A stretch of DNA of 55,360 bases from NCBI GenBank assembly GCA_024684065.1, contig JAIKXO010000117.1, positions 1-55,360 on the forward strand. Reading direction: 5' to 3'. The position numbers and the translations under genes are program-made. Below the pieces are notes generated by a model that did no database searches, was not told the origin of the DNA, and saw only the letters and a program-made list of their open reading frames with translations. This DNA is from Lachnospiraceae bacterium (GTDB taxonomy: Bacteria > Bacillota_A > Clostridia > Lachnospirales > Lachnospiraceae). How positions within the stretch are numbered: position 1 is the first letter of the stretch; each line of letters starts with the position of its first letter. Below, one piece after another: positions 25,836-34,045 of this stretch.

Positions 25836-26144
25836 TTACTCAAAAGCCCCCTCTATCTCATAGCCGTAAAAGCCCCAGGCCTCATGCACGACAACCTGGT
25901 CGCCGATATTGTATTTCGGAAGCACGGATCTCGCCACGCCAATCCTTCCGTCACCGGCGATCTCGTATACCTGATAGCCCCCAGCCTTGCATTTCTCCCA
26001 GACGCCTGCGTATGCAGGGTCATTCGGGAAAGGGTCCTCGATGACAAAGCCCGTCACCTCAACCGCTTCCTGCCCGTACCTGCTTCCGCCTGCCGCCCTG
26101 GCCATAGTCTCGTCTTTGAGTTCCACATTCCCGCTGTCTGCCAT
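25836..26144 (-). CDS. Small protein with double-glycine-type leader
   Basis: 102 aa. The first 20 residues, MADSGNVELKDETMARAAGG, have the pattern of double-glycine leaders (acidic and hydrophobic residues, ending in GG) that are cleaved by peptidase-containing ABC exporters. The remaining 80 residues hold RYGQEAVEVTGFVIEDPF and a C-terminal KYNIGDQVVVHEAWGFYGYE that resembles a small SH3-like barrel. The start at 26144 has GGAGG upstream and is preferred over 26159. No exporter lies in the window. The promoter carries LytTR-type repeats. It could be a secreted signal or antimicrobial-like protein; no Cys is present in the 20-residue leader. Confidence 0.7.
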   Translation of the reverse strand: MADSGNVELKDETMARAAGGSRYGQEAVEVTGFVIEDPFPNDPAYAGVWEKCKAGGYQVYEIAGDGRIGVARSVLPKYNIGDQVVVHEAWGFYGYEIEGAFE

Positions 26145-26207
26145 TGTATTGTCCTCCATTCTTTAATATCCGTCCTTTTTACGGAGCTGTGTTTCGTTCT
26201 TTGACAT

Positions 26208-26275
26208 ATTATACGCGACAATCCGGGGGGCGGCAGGCGTTTTGCATATCCGGTTATTTTTCATGCATATCCGGT
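26208..26275 (-). promoter_or_regulatory. LytTR-type promoter of the double-glycine peptide gene
   Basis: Two identical 12-mers ACCGGATATGCA (26275-26264 and 26254-26243) start 21 nt apart. TATAAT (26213-26208) lies 41 nt after the start of the proximal copy. The -10 context CGTATAATATGTCAAAG nearly equals that of the lipoprotein promoter. Confidence 0.75.
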
Positions 26276-26331
26276 AAAAAAGGTATGGGTTTTTATTTTC
26301 CTTTACCGGGACGATAGTCCAAAACGGTTCA

Positions 26332-27096
26332 TTACTCTGATTTTTGATCAGAGTTAAACTTCTCTCCTTCCTTAAAGCAGTAATAGTCATCAAACAGCTT
26401 GTTTGCGGCAGACAGAGTGTCTTTACTGATACCCGGGAGCTCCCTGCCCCAGGATTTTGTTGCCAGCTTAAATCCCTTTTCCATTGCGGCCTGCATCTTC
26501 TTCATCTGATCCACATCATCACCGGCAAGGGCACTGGCAAAGTCAAAAAGCCTCTGAGATGTCTGTTTCACCCCGTAATATCCGTCCTCGCCTATATCCT
26601 TCTGCGCCTGGGCCTTTGTTGCGGCATCAACCGTATAATTCCCGCCGGCAAGCATCCGCCAGAAATCGTCCCCTTTTGCCTTTCCATATGCCCCGGCCTG
26701 TCCGGACAATGTCTTATGGACAATATCGATAAACTGCTGTTTCCGGCGTTCCGTCTCCCGGTTTAATCGATCAACAAGATTTGCCCTGTCTTCCGGGCTC
26801 ATCTTATTGATCGAATAAGTTGCCTGCTTTCCGGAAGAAAGCTCCTTGCTCCCGGATTTTTCATACGAAGCGGCCGTTAAATCTTCTCTTATGATCCCTC
26901 TGCTCCTTCGGATCTCCTCATTGCTTCTACTCCATTCATTAAGCGTCGGCTTCAGATACGCCTGCTTAGGTCCGCGGGATTTCCCTGCAGCCAAAGCTTC
27001 TCCGCCATGGTCTACATTAACTGCAGGCGCCGCATAATCCGTACCTGTGCCTCCATATACTGCCAAACTGTTAATTACATTCATCCCTGTTTCCAT
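26332..27096 (-). CDS. DUF5610-like protein of unknown function
   Basis: 254 aa, soluble, Lys- and Ser-rich. The C-terminal AMEKGFKLATKSWGRELPGI followed by a Thr-rich helix resembles DUF5610 proteins, sometimes mislabelled hydrogenase-4 component G. The N-terminus (INSLAVYGGTGTDYAAPAVN) looks disordered, in the manner of flagellar-export-like substrates. AAGGAGG precedes the start. It begins 48 bp after the FliD-like gene on the same strand, so the two form an operon under one LytTR-type promoter. The function is unknown; family assignment is by eye. Confidence 0.65.
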   Translation of the reverse strand: METGMNVINSLAVYGGTGTDYAAPAVNVDHGGEALAAGKSRGPKQAYLKPTLNEWSRSNEEIRRSRGIIREDLTAASYEKSGSKELSSGKQATYSINKMSPEDRANLVDRLNRETERRKQQFIDIVHKTLSGQAGAYGKAKGDDFWRMLAGGNYTVDAATKAQAQKDIGEDGYYGVKQTSQRLFDFASALAGDDVDQMKKMQAAMEKGFKLATKSWGRELPGISKDTLSAANKLFDDYYCFKEGEKFNSDQKSE

Positions 27097-27144
27097 AATC
27101 TGCCTCCTTGCATCGATCTGAAGTTCTCAAACCGTCTTTGACGT

Positions 27145-28080
27145 TCAGGACACCACAGCATTCTGTCTGCGGTAATGATCGGTATCCTTCACGCTGAGTT
27201 CCTTCTCAATTTCCTTCAGTTCCTTTTCATACTCCCGCCGTCTTTCCGGGCTGTACTCCTTCCTGATCTGGGCTTCCAGCTTCTCCTTCCGGTTTTTAAG
27301 CTGTCTGATCTCGTCATCCACTTTATCGGTGTTTGTCGTTGTCCTTTCGGATCGTTCAGAATCCCCCGCTGCCTTCTTTAAATGGCTTCCAACCGCCGAA
27401 TTAAGCGTTTCGGACCAGGTGCCGTCCTTCGTATAGGTTGCCGCTGTCTTTGCAGCCGCCCTGCTTATGGAAGACGCTTTCTGAGACACCTTATCAGCAA
27501 AGGAATTATGGCCCGTAAACAGGAGCTTAAGGGTTCCAATATTCGCTTCCTTAAGCTTATCCTCATTTACGGAAAGCTTATTATCGGATCCGACAAAAAT
27601 ACCGGCTTTTTGAAGCAGCTTTGCTGTCTTTTCCGTATCGCCGACCATCCAGCCGGCATTACGAAGCACATCTTTTGAATCAGAGTTTCCCGCGGAATCA
27701 ATAACACTGTTATAGGCATCCGCAAAGCTTTTTACGGCATTTGTGATCGCCTCCAGGTCATAGTCCTCCTTTTCTTCCTCCTCACCCGTCTCCCCGTTTT
27801 TTGTCCTGATCTTCTTCTTTTCCCAGAGTTTCGGATCGCCAAGTGCCTCTGCCGCACTCTTTAAGCTGTCTGCGCCTGACCGGACCGAGGACAGGTTTGC
27901 ACTGCTCTTTTCATTTGCCGCCGCCGCTTTTTCATTCTTCTCATTTCTGTAATAGGATCTGACCAGCTTGCCATAGCTTCCGTTCTTTATGGAAGCATAA
28001 TCACTGAAATTGAAACTGTCTGTCCGGGATGATCCGGAAGTTGTCCCGAAAAGGCCTGAAATCCCGTTTAATCCTGACAT
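27145..28080 (-). CDS. FliD/hook-associated-like protein
   Basis: 311 aa. KSFADAYNSVIDSA, GIFVGSDNKLSVNEDKLKEA and KLLFTGHNSFADKVSQKASS resemble the helical part of flagellar cap protein FliD. The N-terminal DYASIKNGSYGKLVRSYY is a motif I associate with Lachnospiraceae proteins of this type. The C-terminal 60 residues are a charged coiled coil. It is shorter than FliD (450 aa or more) and lacks its outer domains, so it may be a secreted surface protein instead of a filament cap. The start is the ATG at 28080, preceded by AAGGAGG; a GTG at 28089 lies within the site. Confidence 0.65.
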   Translation of the reverse strand: MSGLNGISGLFGTTSGSSRTDSFNFSDYASIKNGSYGKLVRSYYRNEKNEKAAAANEKSSANLSSVRSGADSLKSAAEALGDPKLWEKKKIRTKNGETGEEEEKEDYDLEAITNAVKSFADAYNSVIDSAGNSDSKDVLRNAGWMVGDTEKTAKLLQKAGIFVGSDNKLSVNEDKLKEANIGTLKLLFTGHNSFADKVSQKASSISRAAAKTAATYTKDGTWSETLNSAVGSHLKKAAGDSERSERTTTNTDKVDDEIRQLKNRKEKLEAQIRKEYSPERRREYEKELKEIEKELSVKDTDHYRRQNAVVS

Positions 28081-28194
28081 AAATACCACCTCCTTGTCTG
28101 TACTCCTGAAATCCGTTTCATTGTTAATGAATTACATCTGCGGATCCGCTGCCGGTTCCGCGCAGAAAACTGTAAACAGCCGATAGCGGCTACA

Positions 28195-28262
28195 AGTATA
28201 TCTTATCGTATAAACATCGCTCTGTGTAAACTGTTCACTGCACAAAACCTGCCGTTGACTGC
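28195..28262 (-). promoter_or_regulatory. LytTR-type promoter of the FliD-like/DUF5610-like operon
   Basis: Direct repeats GCAGTCAAC (28262-28254) and GCAGTGAAC (28241-28233) start 21 nt apart and resemble the AgrA-type site ACAGTTAAG. TATACT (28200-28195) follows 41 nt after the start of the proximal repeat. Confidence 0.72.
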
Positions 28263-28288
28263 AAGTTAAACAGAAAGGACCGGCCGGC

Positions 28289-29677
28289 CTAAGCTGCTAA
28301 CATCACGTTCAAAACAAATACGGTGCCATCCCCGGTTCCGGATATCTGACGGATGTCAATATCTCCCTTATATTTCCTGGCCACGTTCTGTATATTCCTG
28401 ATCCCGTAGCCATGCTCTCTTCCCTGTTTGGAGGTAAAAGGTATTCCGCTGTCCTTATCTATATCCGCTTTCCCGGATATCCCGTTTCGTATATCCAGGA
28501 TATAGGCGTTTCCTTTCTGAAAAGAAGACAGCTTTACGAAACCGGTCCCGTTTTCCAGCGCATTCTGCAAGCCGTTATTCAATATGACGCTCAGATCAAA
28601 AGCTTTGACAGGGACATTTTTCGGGTAGCGAAAGTCACATTCAAAGGACAGGCCTGCTCCCCTGAATTGCCCGGCATATTCCGATAAGATCACATCCGTC
28701 ACCGCATTCCCTGTCTTAAATTCAGGTTCCTTTTCCGATAATCTCCCTGTCAGATCACGCAGATATCCGGACGCCTCTTTACAGTTTCCACTGTCTATGA
28801 GCCCGGATAATACAGTCAGATGATTCCCCATATCATGCCGGACCGATCGCATATCATCATACAGGGACTCTACCCTTTCGATATGATGATTAGTCTCATC
28901 TATCTGATGAGCCAGCAGCTCATTGGCATAAGTCTCCTCCCTGCCGTTTTTTATCTGTTCATAAAAAAAGATGACCACAACCAGTACTGCATAAGACAGC
29001 AGGCAGTACATAAGCTTATACCCGTCTCCGGGGATGTTTTCCTTTATACTTCCGTTCCCGATACCATCCGACCACAGCCGGTAATAGGCGCCGATGATCG
29101 GTTTTACCACCATGATCATACTGGCAGGGGCCAAAAGCATGATAAACTCCTTCCATGCCATCTCCTCGCTCTTCCTTTTATATACCCTGTGGAGCATTTT
29201 TATCGCAAAATAAAGCAGTAAAAGAGTTCCCGCAATTTCTATGATCTGCCAGGCAATAAACTCAAAGACGATCGCCTTAATACTTTCCCTGAAAATACGG
29301 AATTCAAAAACAAAATCTCTCTCGAAAAATGACAGCTCTGACGATATCTCGATCGAAAGCCATCTTAAAATAAAAAAAACCGTACAGAGGAAAAGCTTCT
29401 GAACGGGATTCCTTCCATGATCTGAATAACATAGGATAAGGAGCGGGATTATTATGAGGATCGTTTTCGGCAGGACGGTTAAATGATCCTCCCATTCCAT
29501 GAAATTAAACAGAACCGCAAAAACGGCATAGACGGCAGCCGTTAAATAAGCTGTTTTGTTGTCTTTTACGAAGGGTTTAAGCCACTGCGCGTAAGCGAAA
29601 CCCATGGAGCCAAGAAGAACGCAGATAAACACTTCCTGGATGACTAACATGTAACCCGGATCAAAATTTTCAAACAT
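28289..29677 (-). CDS. Membrane sensor histidine kinase, GHKL (AgrC-like) type
   Basis: 462 aa. About six transmembrane helices occupy the first 235 residues, with no large outside domain. The phosphoacceptor region is SVRHDMGNHLTVLSGL. The ATPase domain has NNGLQNALENG (N box, with the usual first Asn) and GYGIRNIQNVARKYKGDI (G box). This layout is that of kinases that detect peptides or membrane signals and act with LytTR regulators. The start has AGAGGAC upstream. The LytTR regulator gene lies just upstream, so the kinase is probably its partner. Confidence 0.88.
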   Translation of the reverse strand: MFENFDPGYMLVIQEVFICVLLGSMGFAYAQWLKPFVKDNKTAYLTAAVYAVFAVLFNFMEWEDHLTVLPKTILIIIPLLILCYSDHGRNPVQKLFLCTVFFILRWLSIEISSELSFFERDFVFEFRIFRESIKAIVFEFIAWQIIEIAGTLLLLYFAIKMLHRVYKRKSEEMAWKEFIMLLAPASMIMVVKPIIGAYYRLWSDGIGNGSIKENIPGDGYKLMYCLLSYAVLVVVIFFYEQIKNGREETYANELLAHQIDETNHHIERVESLYDDMRSVRHDMGNHLTVLSGLIDSGNCKEASGYLRDLTGRLSEKEPEFKTGNAVTDVILSEYAGQFRGAGLSFECDFRYPKNVPVKAFDLSVILNNGLQNALENGTGFVKLSSFQKGNAYILDIRNGISGKADIDKDSGIPFTSKQGREHGYGIRNIQNVARKYKGDIDIRQISGTGDGTVFVLNVMLAA

Positions 29678-29739
29678 TTTATTTGTCCTCTTCTGTATTA
29701 TTCGGAAACGAATTAAATATCTGCCTTTTGATATTTATA

Positions 29740-29774
29740 GTAAACGACAAAACGATTTTTGTTTTGGCGTTTAC
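29740..29774. repeat. Family-F palindrome (GTAAACG type)
   Basis: Arms GTAAACGACAAAAC and GTTTTGGCGTTTAC pair with one mismatch. Related palindromes are at 31932-31958 and 34242-34266, and a half site is at 12-27. Confidence 0.7.
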
Positions 29775-29859
29775 TGCGCCCAGGCACCGATTTTGCCTGT
29801 AAAGCCCATACGCATAGGTTTATAAGTCCGGCAAAAGCGGAAAGCTTTATATAAAGGCT

Positions 29860-30639
29860 TTACAGTGATCTTGCATTCACAAGCAGACGCATATACGCCT
29901 TGACAAAATCAGGATATTTTCCCCGGGCTATGGGCAGATCATGCTCCCTTAAAAAAACATGTCCCGCTTCATAGGAATTGATGTGATCCATGTTGACAAG
30001 AAAAGAACGGTGTATCCGGTAAAAACAGCTCCCAAGTGTTTTCTCAAGCGCACTGATCCTGCCGTAATACCGGACCGTACTCTCTGCTGTGGCAGAGCTT
30101 TCATCCATTACGTGCAATATTATCTCCCTGTCAAACACCTCTGCATAAAGGATATTCCGGATCAGGACTACTGTATGAAGCTTCCCGTTCCTCACATCAA
30201 GTACGTTTTCCGCCTCCCTCTCCCCTATGGAATCCTCCTGCTCCTTCCATAACCGGATCGCCTTTCCAAGCACCTCAAAAAACTTTTCCTCCCGGAAGGG
30301 CTTTACGATATAATGGAAGGCTCCCACATCAAAGGCATCGAAAACATATTCCTTCAGGGCTGTCACAAAAATAATAACGGCTCTGTTTCCTTCCATCCTT
30401 AAGCGTTTTGCCGTTTCCATACCGTCTGGGGCAGGCATCTCAACATCAAGAAAAATGATCTCCGCCTGAAAGGCTGACGTAAGAAGCTCCTGCCCGCTTT
30501 CAAACAGCCCGATCTGCAGCCTGCTCCGGTCGTCTGATGAAATCCCGCTTTCCTCTCCGGATTTCTCATAATAACGCATGATCAGTCTGTGAAGATAATC
30601 CCTGATTTCCTTTTCATCATCGCATATGGCTATTTTCAT
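29860..30639 (-). CDS. LytTR-family response regulator
   Basis: 260 aa. Receiver domain first: ICDDEKE (acidic pocket), IIFLDVEMPAPDGMETA (phosphorylated Asp) and VTALKEYVFDAFDVGAFHYI with VKPF (conserved Lys). The C-terminal LytTR DNA-binding domain follows (VRYYGRISALEKTL, FYRIHRSFLVNMDHI). Such regulators bind two direct repeats about two helical turns apart, which is the pattern found at four promoters nearby. I start at 30639 (GGAGA upstream); the eight residues before it come from a family-B repeat. Probable partner is the kinase gene directly downstream. Confidence 0.92.
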   Translation of the reverse strand: MKIAICDDEKEIRDYLHRLIMRYYEKSGEESGISSDDRSRLQIGLFESGQELLTSAFQAEIIFLDVEMPAPDGMETAKRLRMEGNRAVIIFVTALKEYVFDAFDVGAFHYIVKPFREEKFFEVLGKAIRLWKEQEDSIGEREAENVLDVRNGKLHTVVLIRNILYAEVFDREIILHVMDESSATAESTVRYYGRISALEKTLGSCFYRIHRSFLVNMDHINSYEAGHVFLREHDLPIARGKYPDFVKAYMRLLVNARSL

Positions 30640-30652
30640 ATCTTGTTCTCCA

Positions 30653-30730
30653 GGGTCAGGCACGAGCCGGATTTATCCGGGCTCGTATCTGACCCGCCAA
30701 TCAAAGTTTGAAAGTCTTTGACTTTCAAAC
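30653..30730 (-). repeat. Family-B hairpin element, copy 2
   Basis: Outer stem GGGTCAG/CTGACCC, inner stem GAGCCGGAT/ATCCGGGCTC, then GCCAATCAAA and a second hairpin GTTTGAAAGTC-TTT-GACTTTCAAAC. It occupies the whole gap between the coiled-coil gene stop (30733) and the ribosome binding site of the regulator. Confidence 0.88.
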
Positions 30731-30732
30731 TT

Positions 30733-31779
30733 TTACAGCAGATCATCCACCTTCGCCCCCTTTAGGTCCTCAGGCAAAAGATTTAGCCTGTTAAGAATAT
30801 TCTGAATTTCGTTATTTACCTTATCCTGCGGAATTTCAGCGATCATCTGTCCGTTTAATTCAGCGATATCCGATGCGTTTTCAATGATATTTTTATTAGC
30901 CTCTCTTGCCCTTTCAGCTTCAGCCTCTGTCTGCTCATTATTCTCTTTCGCCTTTTCGATCAGCTCGTCAAGCTCCTCTTTGCGCTCCTTTACGGCCTCG
31001 ATCTTTTCTTCTTCCTCTTCCTTCTTCTCGGCTTTCTCTTCGGCCTTCTCCTTCTCTTCCTCTGCCTTCTCCTCGATGTGCTGCATGGAATCCTTCACTA
31101 TCATGCTCTTTATCTCGTCCGATGCCGCATCCATTATATTCCCGGCTTCATCCATCGCGTCCCCTATCGGATCTGTCTTAAGCCTTTCGATCTTCATGTT
31201 TGCTATGGCTGAATTATTTCCTTCTATCATCGCAGTGTTATCGTTAATGCTGTGCTGCATGGCATCGTTCATCTTATAGATATCAAGAGCCCTTTCCTGG
31301 TATTCCGTAAGCCCCTGCCTGTCAAGCTCCGCAAGCCGTTCCTTTTCCTCCTTCGTAAAAGGCTCCGATTCAAGAGCGTTCTCCCGCATGGAGCGCCTGT
31401 GGAGAAGCTCAAGGTCCTTTTGCTCTTCGCTCTGCGGATCGATACCATACATATCCGCAAGCTCTGAGATCCGCTCTTCGTTGGCCCGGATCTCTTTTGT
31501 ATAGCCGTAGTTCTCCTCTTTCAGAGCAGAAACCTTATCCCGGATCCCCTGCATCGTAACATCCAGCTTCCGTTCTCCCGAAAAAGCATCCGATACGATC
31601 TTCATGGCCTGCTTTCTCGCCTGGTCACGCTTTTGGCCGATCATGGACGGCAGATTGGCATTGCCCGCAAACATGACCCCGTTTTTTACAGAAGGATCTC
31701 TACCCTTAGGACCATTTATCTGATTATTGGATCCGGCAGCGGATCTGTTTGTATCCTGTGTGTTAAATTGTATGACCAT
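30733..31779 (-). CDS. Long coiled-coil protein of unknown function
   Basis: 348 aa, no signal peptide. Residues 30-65 (MFAGNANLPSMIGQKRDQAR and on) look like a conserved head. Much of the rest is helical, and about residues 230-300 are a Glu/Lys-rich coiled coil (EKAEEEKEKAEEKAEKKEEE). Almost no aromatic residues are present. AGGAGG precedes the start. A LytTR-type promoter lies directly upstream and the gene is followed by the regulator and kinase, so it is likely part of the same regulon and may drive regulator expression through read-through. Family unknown to me. Confidence 0.72.
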   Translation of the reverse strand: MVIQFNTQDTNRSAAGSNNQINGPKGRDPSVKNGVMFAGNANLPSMIGQKRDQARKQAMKIVSDAFSGERKLDVTMQGIRDKVSALKEENYGYTKEIRANEERISELADMYGIDPQSEEQKDLELLHRRSMRENALESEPFTKEEKERLAELDRQGLTEYQERALDIYKMNDAMQHSINDNTAMIEGNNSAIANMKIERLKTDPIGDAMDEAGNIMDAASDEIKSMIVKDSMQHIEEKAEEEKEKAEEKAEKKEEEEEKIEAVKERKEELDELIEKAKENNEQTEAEAERAREANKNIIENASDIAELNGQMIAEIPQDKVNNEIQNILNRLNLLPEDLKGAKVDDLL

Positions 31780-32098
31780 AAAGCACCTCCTGTATTGGAA
31801 TGATTTTTTGCTGAAGAAGACTGTCTTTCTGCTTATGTTATCGGTAGCTTTATCTCATACATAACATAAATTACGCGAACGGCACAAAAATTGCAGTGAA
31901 CGGTATAAACGGCGTCAAATTTATAATTATAGTAAACGCAATTTTATATCGCGTTTACCATAAGTTCCGTCTGAAATCTCTGGAGAGTGGAAAATAAAAG
32001 AATTTTTTCAGGGCTATGCCTCGATAAAAGATCAGTAATCTGCAGGCCGCAGGCAATAAAAATCCCGAAGAGTATATGCAATATCTGCAGGCCGCCCG
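31780..32098. other. Intergenic region with LytTR promoter and family-F palindrome
   Basis: It contains the promoter described below (31837-31904) and the palindrome GTAAACGC/GCGTTTAC at 31932-31958. AATCTGCAGGCCGC and its near copy ATATCTGCAGGCCGC appear at about 32036 and 32082. No gene seen. Confidence 0.55.
31837..31904 (-). promoter_or_regulatory. LytTR-type promoter of the coiled-coil/regulator/kinase genes
   Basis: Direct repeats ACCGTTCAC (31904-31896) and GCCGTTCGC (31883-31875) start 21 nt apart. A GATAAC box at 31842-31837 is 41 nt after the start of the proximal repeat. This suggests that the regulator may activate its own operon. Confidence 0.62.
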
Positions 32099-32758
32099 TT
32101 ATATCGCAGTCGGATCTATATCGTCAAGCGACCTTGCAACCCTTACGCCCTCAAGCTTAACGTCCTTCATCCGGGAAAGATAGACAGGGGTAATTCCAAG
32201 CCTTATGGCGGGCTCAACGTCCGAAACGATCGAGTCCCCGATAAGAACGGCTTCGTCCGGCTTTACCCCGGCAATTTCCAGGGCTTTCTCAAATATCGCC
32301 CTGTCAGGCTTACATGCGCGTGCCATTTCCGATGATATGATCCCTGCAGGGTGCAGGTCTTTGAGCTTCATCGATTCTTCAAGATAGCACAGATCGTCAT
32401 TTGACAATACATATATGGGAAGCCCTGATCTTTCAAAGAAAGGCTTTACATCATCAAACAGAGGAGCATGGACCCATATTTTGCTCCAGACATCATGCAT
32501 GTATGACAGATCCCCTTTAAGTCCGCAGTTTTCCACGCAATATTTAAGGATCCTGTCCGTCCTTTCATCAATCTTTACGAATGCGTCGCCATAACATGCG
32601 GCCTCTGTTTCTTTCACCTTCCCCCATACGATCTTAAGTATCTCCTTCGGATCCTTCAGATCGCTGTGGGTTACAAAATACCGGAGCAGTTCCCTTGTAT
32701 AAGGCTCATCTTCCTGTACCATCGTTCCCGTATAGTCCATAAATATTACTTTGATCAT
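32099..32758 (-). CDS. HAD-family hydrolase
   Basis: 219-aa phosphatase-like protein of the haloacid dehalogenase superfamily. Motif I FMDYTGTM (DxTGT), motif II VLSNDD, motif III Lys in ACKPDRAIFEKAL and motif IV IGDSIVSDVEPA are all present. The small helical cap sits between motifs I and II. A longer frame to 33007 exists but GAGGG before the ATG at 32758 and the family N-terminus MIKVIFMDYTG fix the start. Substrate unknown. Confidence 0.9.
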   Translation of the reverse strand: MIKVIFMDYTGTMVQEDEPYTRELLRYFVTHSDLKDPKEILKIVWGKVKETEAACYGDAFVKIDERTDRILKYCVENCGLKGDLSYMHDVWSKIWVHAPLFDDVKPFFERSGLPIYVLSNDDLCYLEESMKLKDLHPAGIISSEMARACKPDRAIFEKALEIAGVKPDEAVLIGDSIVSDVEPAIRLGITPVYLSRMKDVKLEGVRVARSLDDIDPTAI

Positions 32759-32927
32759 ACTAACCCTCACTTTTTTGCAATTTTTCCCGATTTTTATCAT
32801 ACCATACCTGCCCGAATTTGCATGTATTGTTTTTTCAGTGAAAAAGGCACATTTCCCGATACATATCCAGGGACCGGGCCCCAGGCTGCAAACCGGGAGA
32901 AAACCGGACGGGTCTCTGTGATTTTTA

Positions 32928-33602
32928 TCAATAGCCAAACAGCTTATCCGCCACCTTTTCGAGCTCTTTACGTTCCTGCGAATCGTCATACCCGCTTTCC
33001 TTATCATCGATTCCTTTTACGACATCAATGTAAAACAGCCCGTCCCTGTTACAGTAGAAAAATATCTTTTTTACTCCCCTTAGCTTAAACCTTGCTTCGG
33101 CATTTCCTTCCGGATAAAGCTTTACCATCTGCATGTCATTGGAAGAAACCGCCGCCGCGAAAGAGATATAATGCTCCTTCGTCATGCTGTGATCGATCCT
33201 CACATAGTACTCGTCTTCCACACGCTCTATAAAGATCATGTGTCTCTCATCCGTTTGCTCTGCCTCTAACGGCATGAGCAGGATACCATGGCAATGGATC
33301 ACGGATTCTCCCATGCCGTGGATCACATTACCGCATACCGGGCAGACATAGAATTTTGACCGCAGCATATTGGCGGACACATTCTTATTAGAAACGGTAT
33401 TTCCGGATATCAGCTCGGTTACCGAGATCTTAAAGGCTTCCGCTATGGGCTCTAACAGCGTAATGTCCGGATACCCCTTAGCCGTCTCCCATTTTGAAAC
33501 GGTCTTGTCGCTTACTCCAAGCTTTTCCGAAAGCTGCAGCTGCGTCATCCCGTTTTTTTCCCGCAGTTCCTTAATAACCGCGCCTGTAACATATTGATTC
33601 AT
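32928..33602 (-). CDS. XRE-family regulator fused to a desulfoferrodoxin-like domain
   Basis: 224 aa. Residues 1-70 are a helix-turn-helix of the XRE type (MTQLQLSEKLGVSDKTVSKW). After a linker comes FYVCPVCGNVIHG, a zinc-ribbon-like knuckle, and then a superoxide-reductase-like domain with RHMIFIE, DHSMTKEHYISF and FFYCNRDG. In active superoxide reductases iron is held by four His and one Cys. Here three His and the Cys are in place, but the CNxHG His is Asp. This suggests a sensor of iron or oxidants, not an enzyme. AGGAGGAAGG precedes the ATG at 33602. Confidence 0.85.
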   Translation of the reverse strand: MNQYVTGAVIKELREKNGMTQLQLSEKLGVSDKTVSKWETAKGYPDITLLEPIAEAFKISVTELISGNTVSNKNVSANMLRSKFYVCPVCGNVIHGMGESVIHCHGILLMPLEAEQTDERHMIFIERVEDEYYVRIDHSMTKEHYISFAAAVSSNDMQMVKLYPEGNAEARFKLRGVKKIFFYCNRDGLFYIDVVKGIDDKESGYDDSQERKELEKVADKLFGY

Positions 33603-34045
33603 TTTTTCCTTCCTCCTGATAGATAACAATATTATTTAAAGCAGATCCGGCCGGACCTTTGAAACGCCGGTTCCGGTCCGCCAAAGGCGGCATACTTCCT
33701 TACCGGATCCGTGTGCATCACGTTATGCCGGTTAACGAAGTCCCGTCAGCAGATTTCGTTAACCGGTATGTCTGCGCTTCGTATGCACAGATTGTAATAC
33801 GGCCCGGCCGATCATGCTACCTACGGAGAGTAGAGTATGTGTTATTGTTCAGTCCCGAGCCACGCGTTTACTGCGTGGCTCGGGCAGATAATGTAAATAT
33901 AGCCAACAGCACATCATCCATCGCCGAAGACGATTAAGGATGGACGATGTGTGTTACAATTCAGCGCTGGTCAAGCGCTGAATTGCAACGAGTATGTGCC
34001 CTGCCGGGTTTTCAAATGAAAGGAATTCGCTGAATCGTCTGAAAA

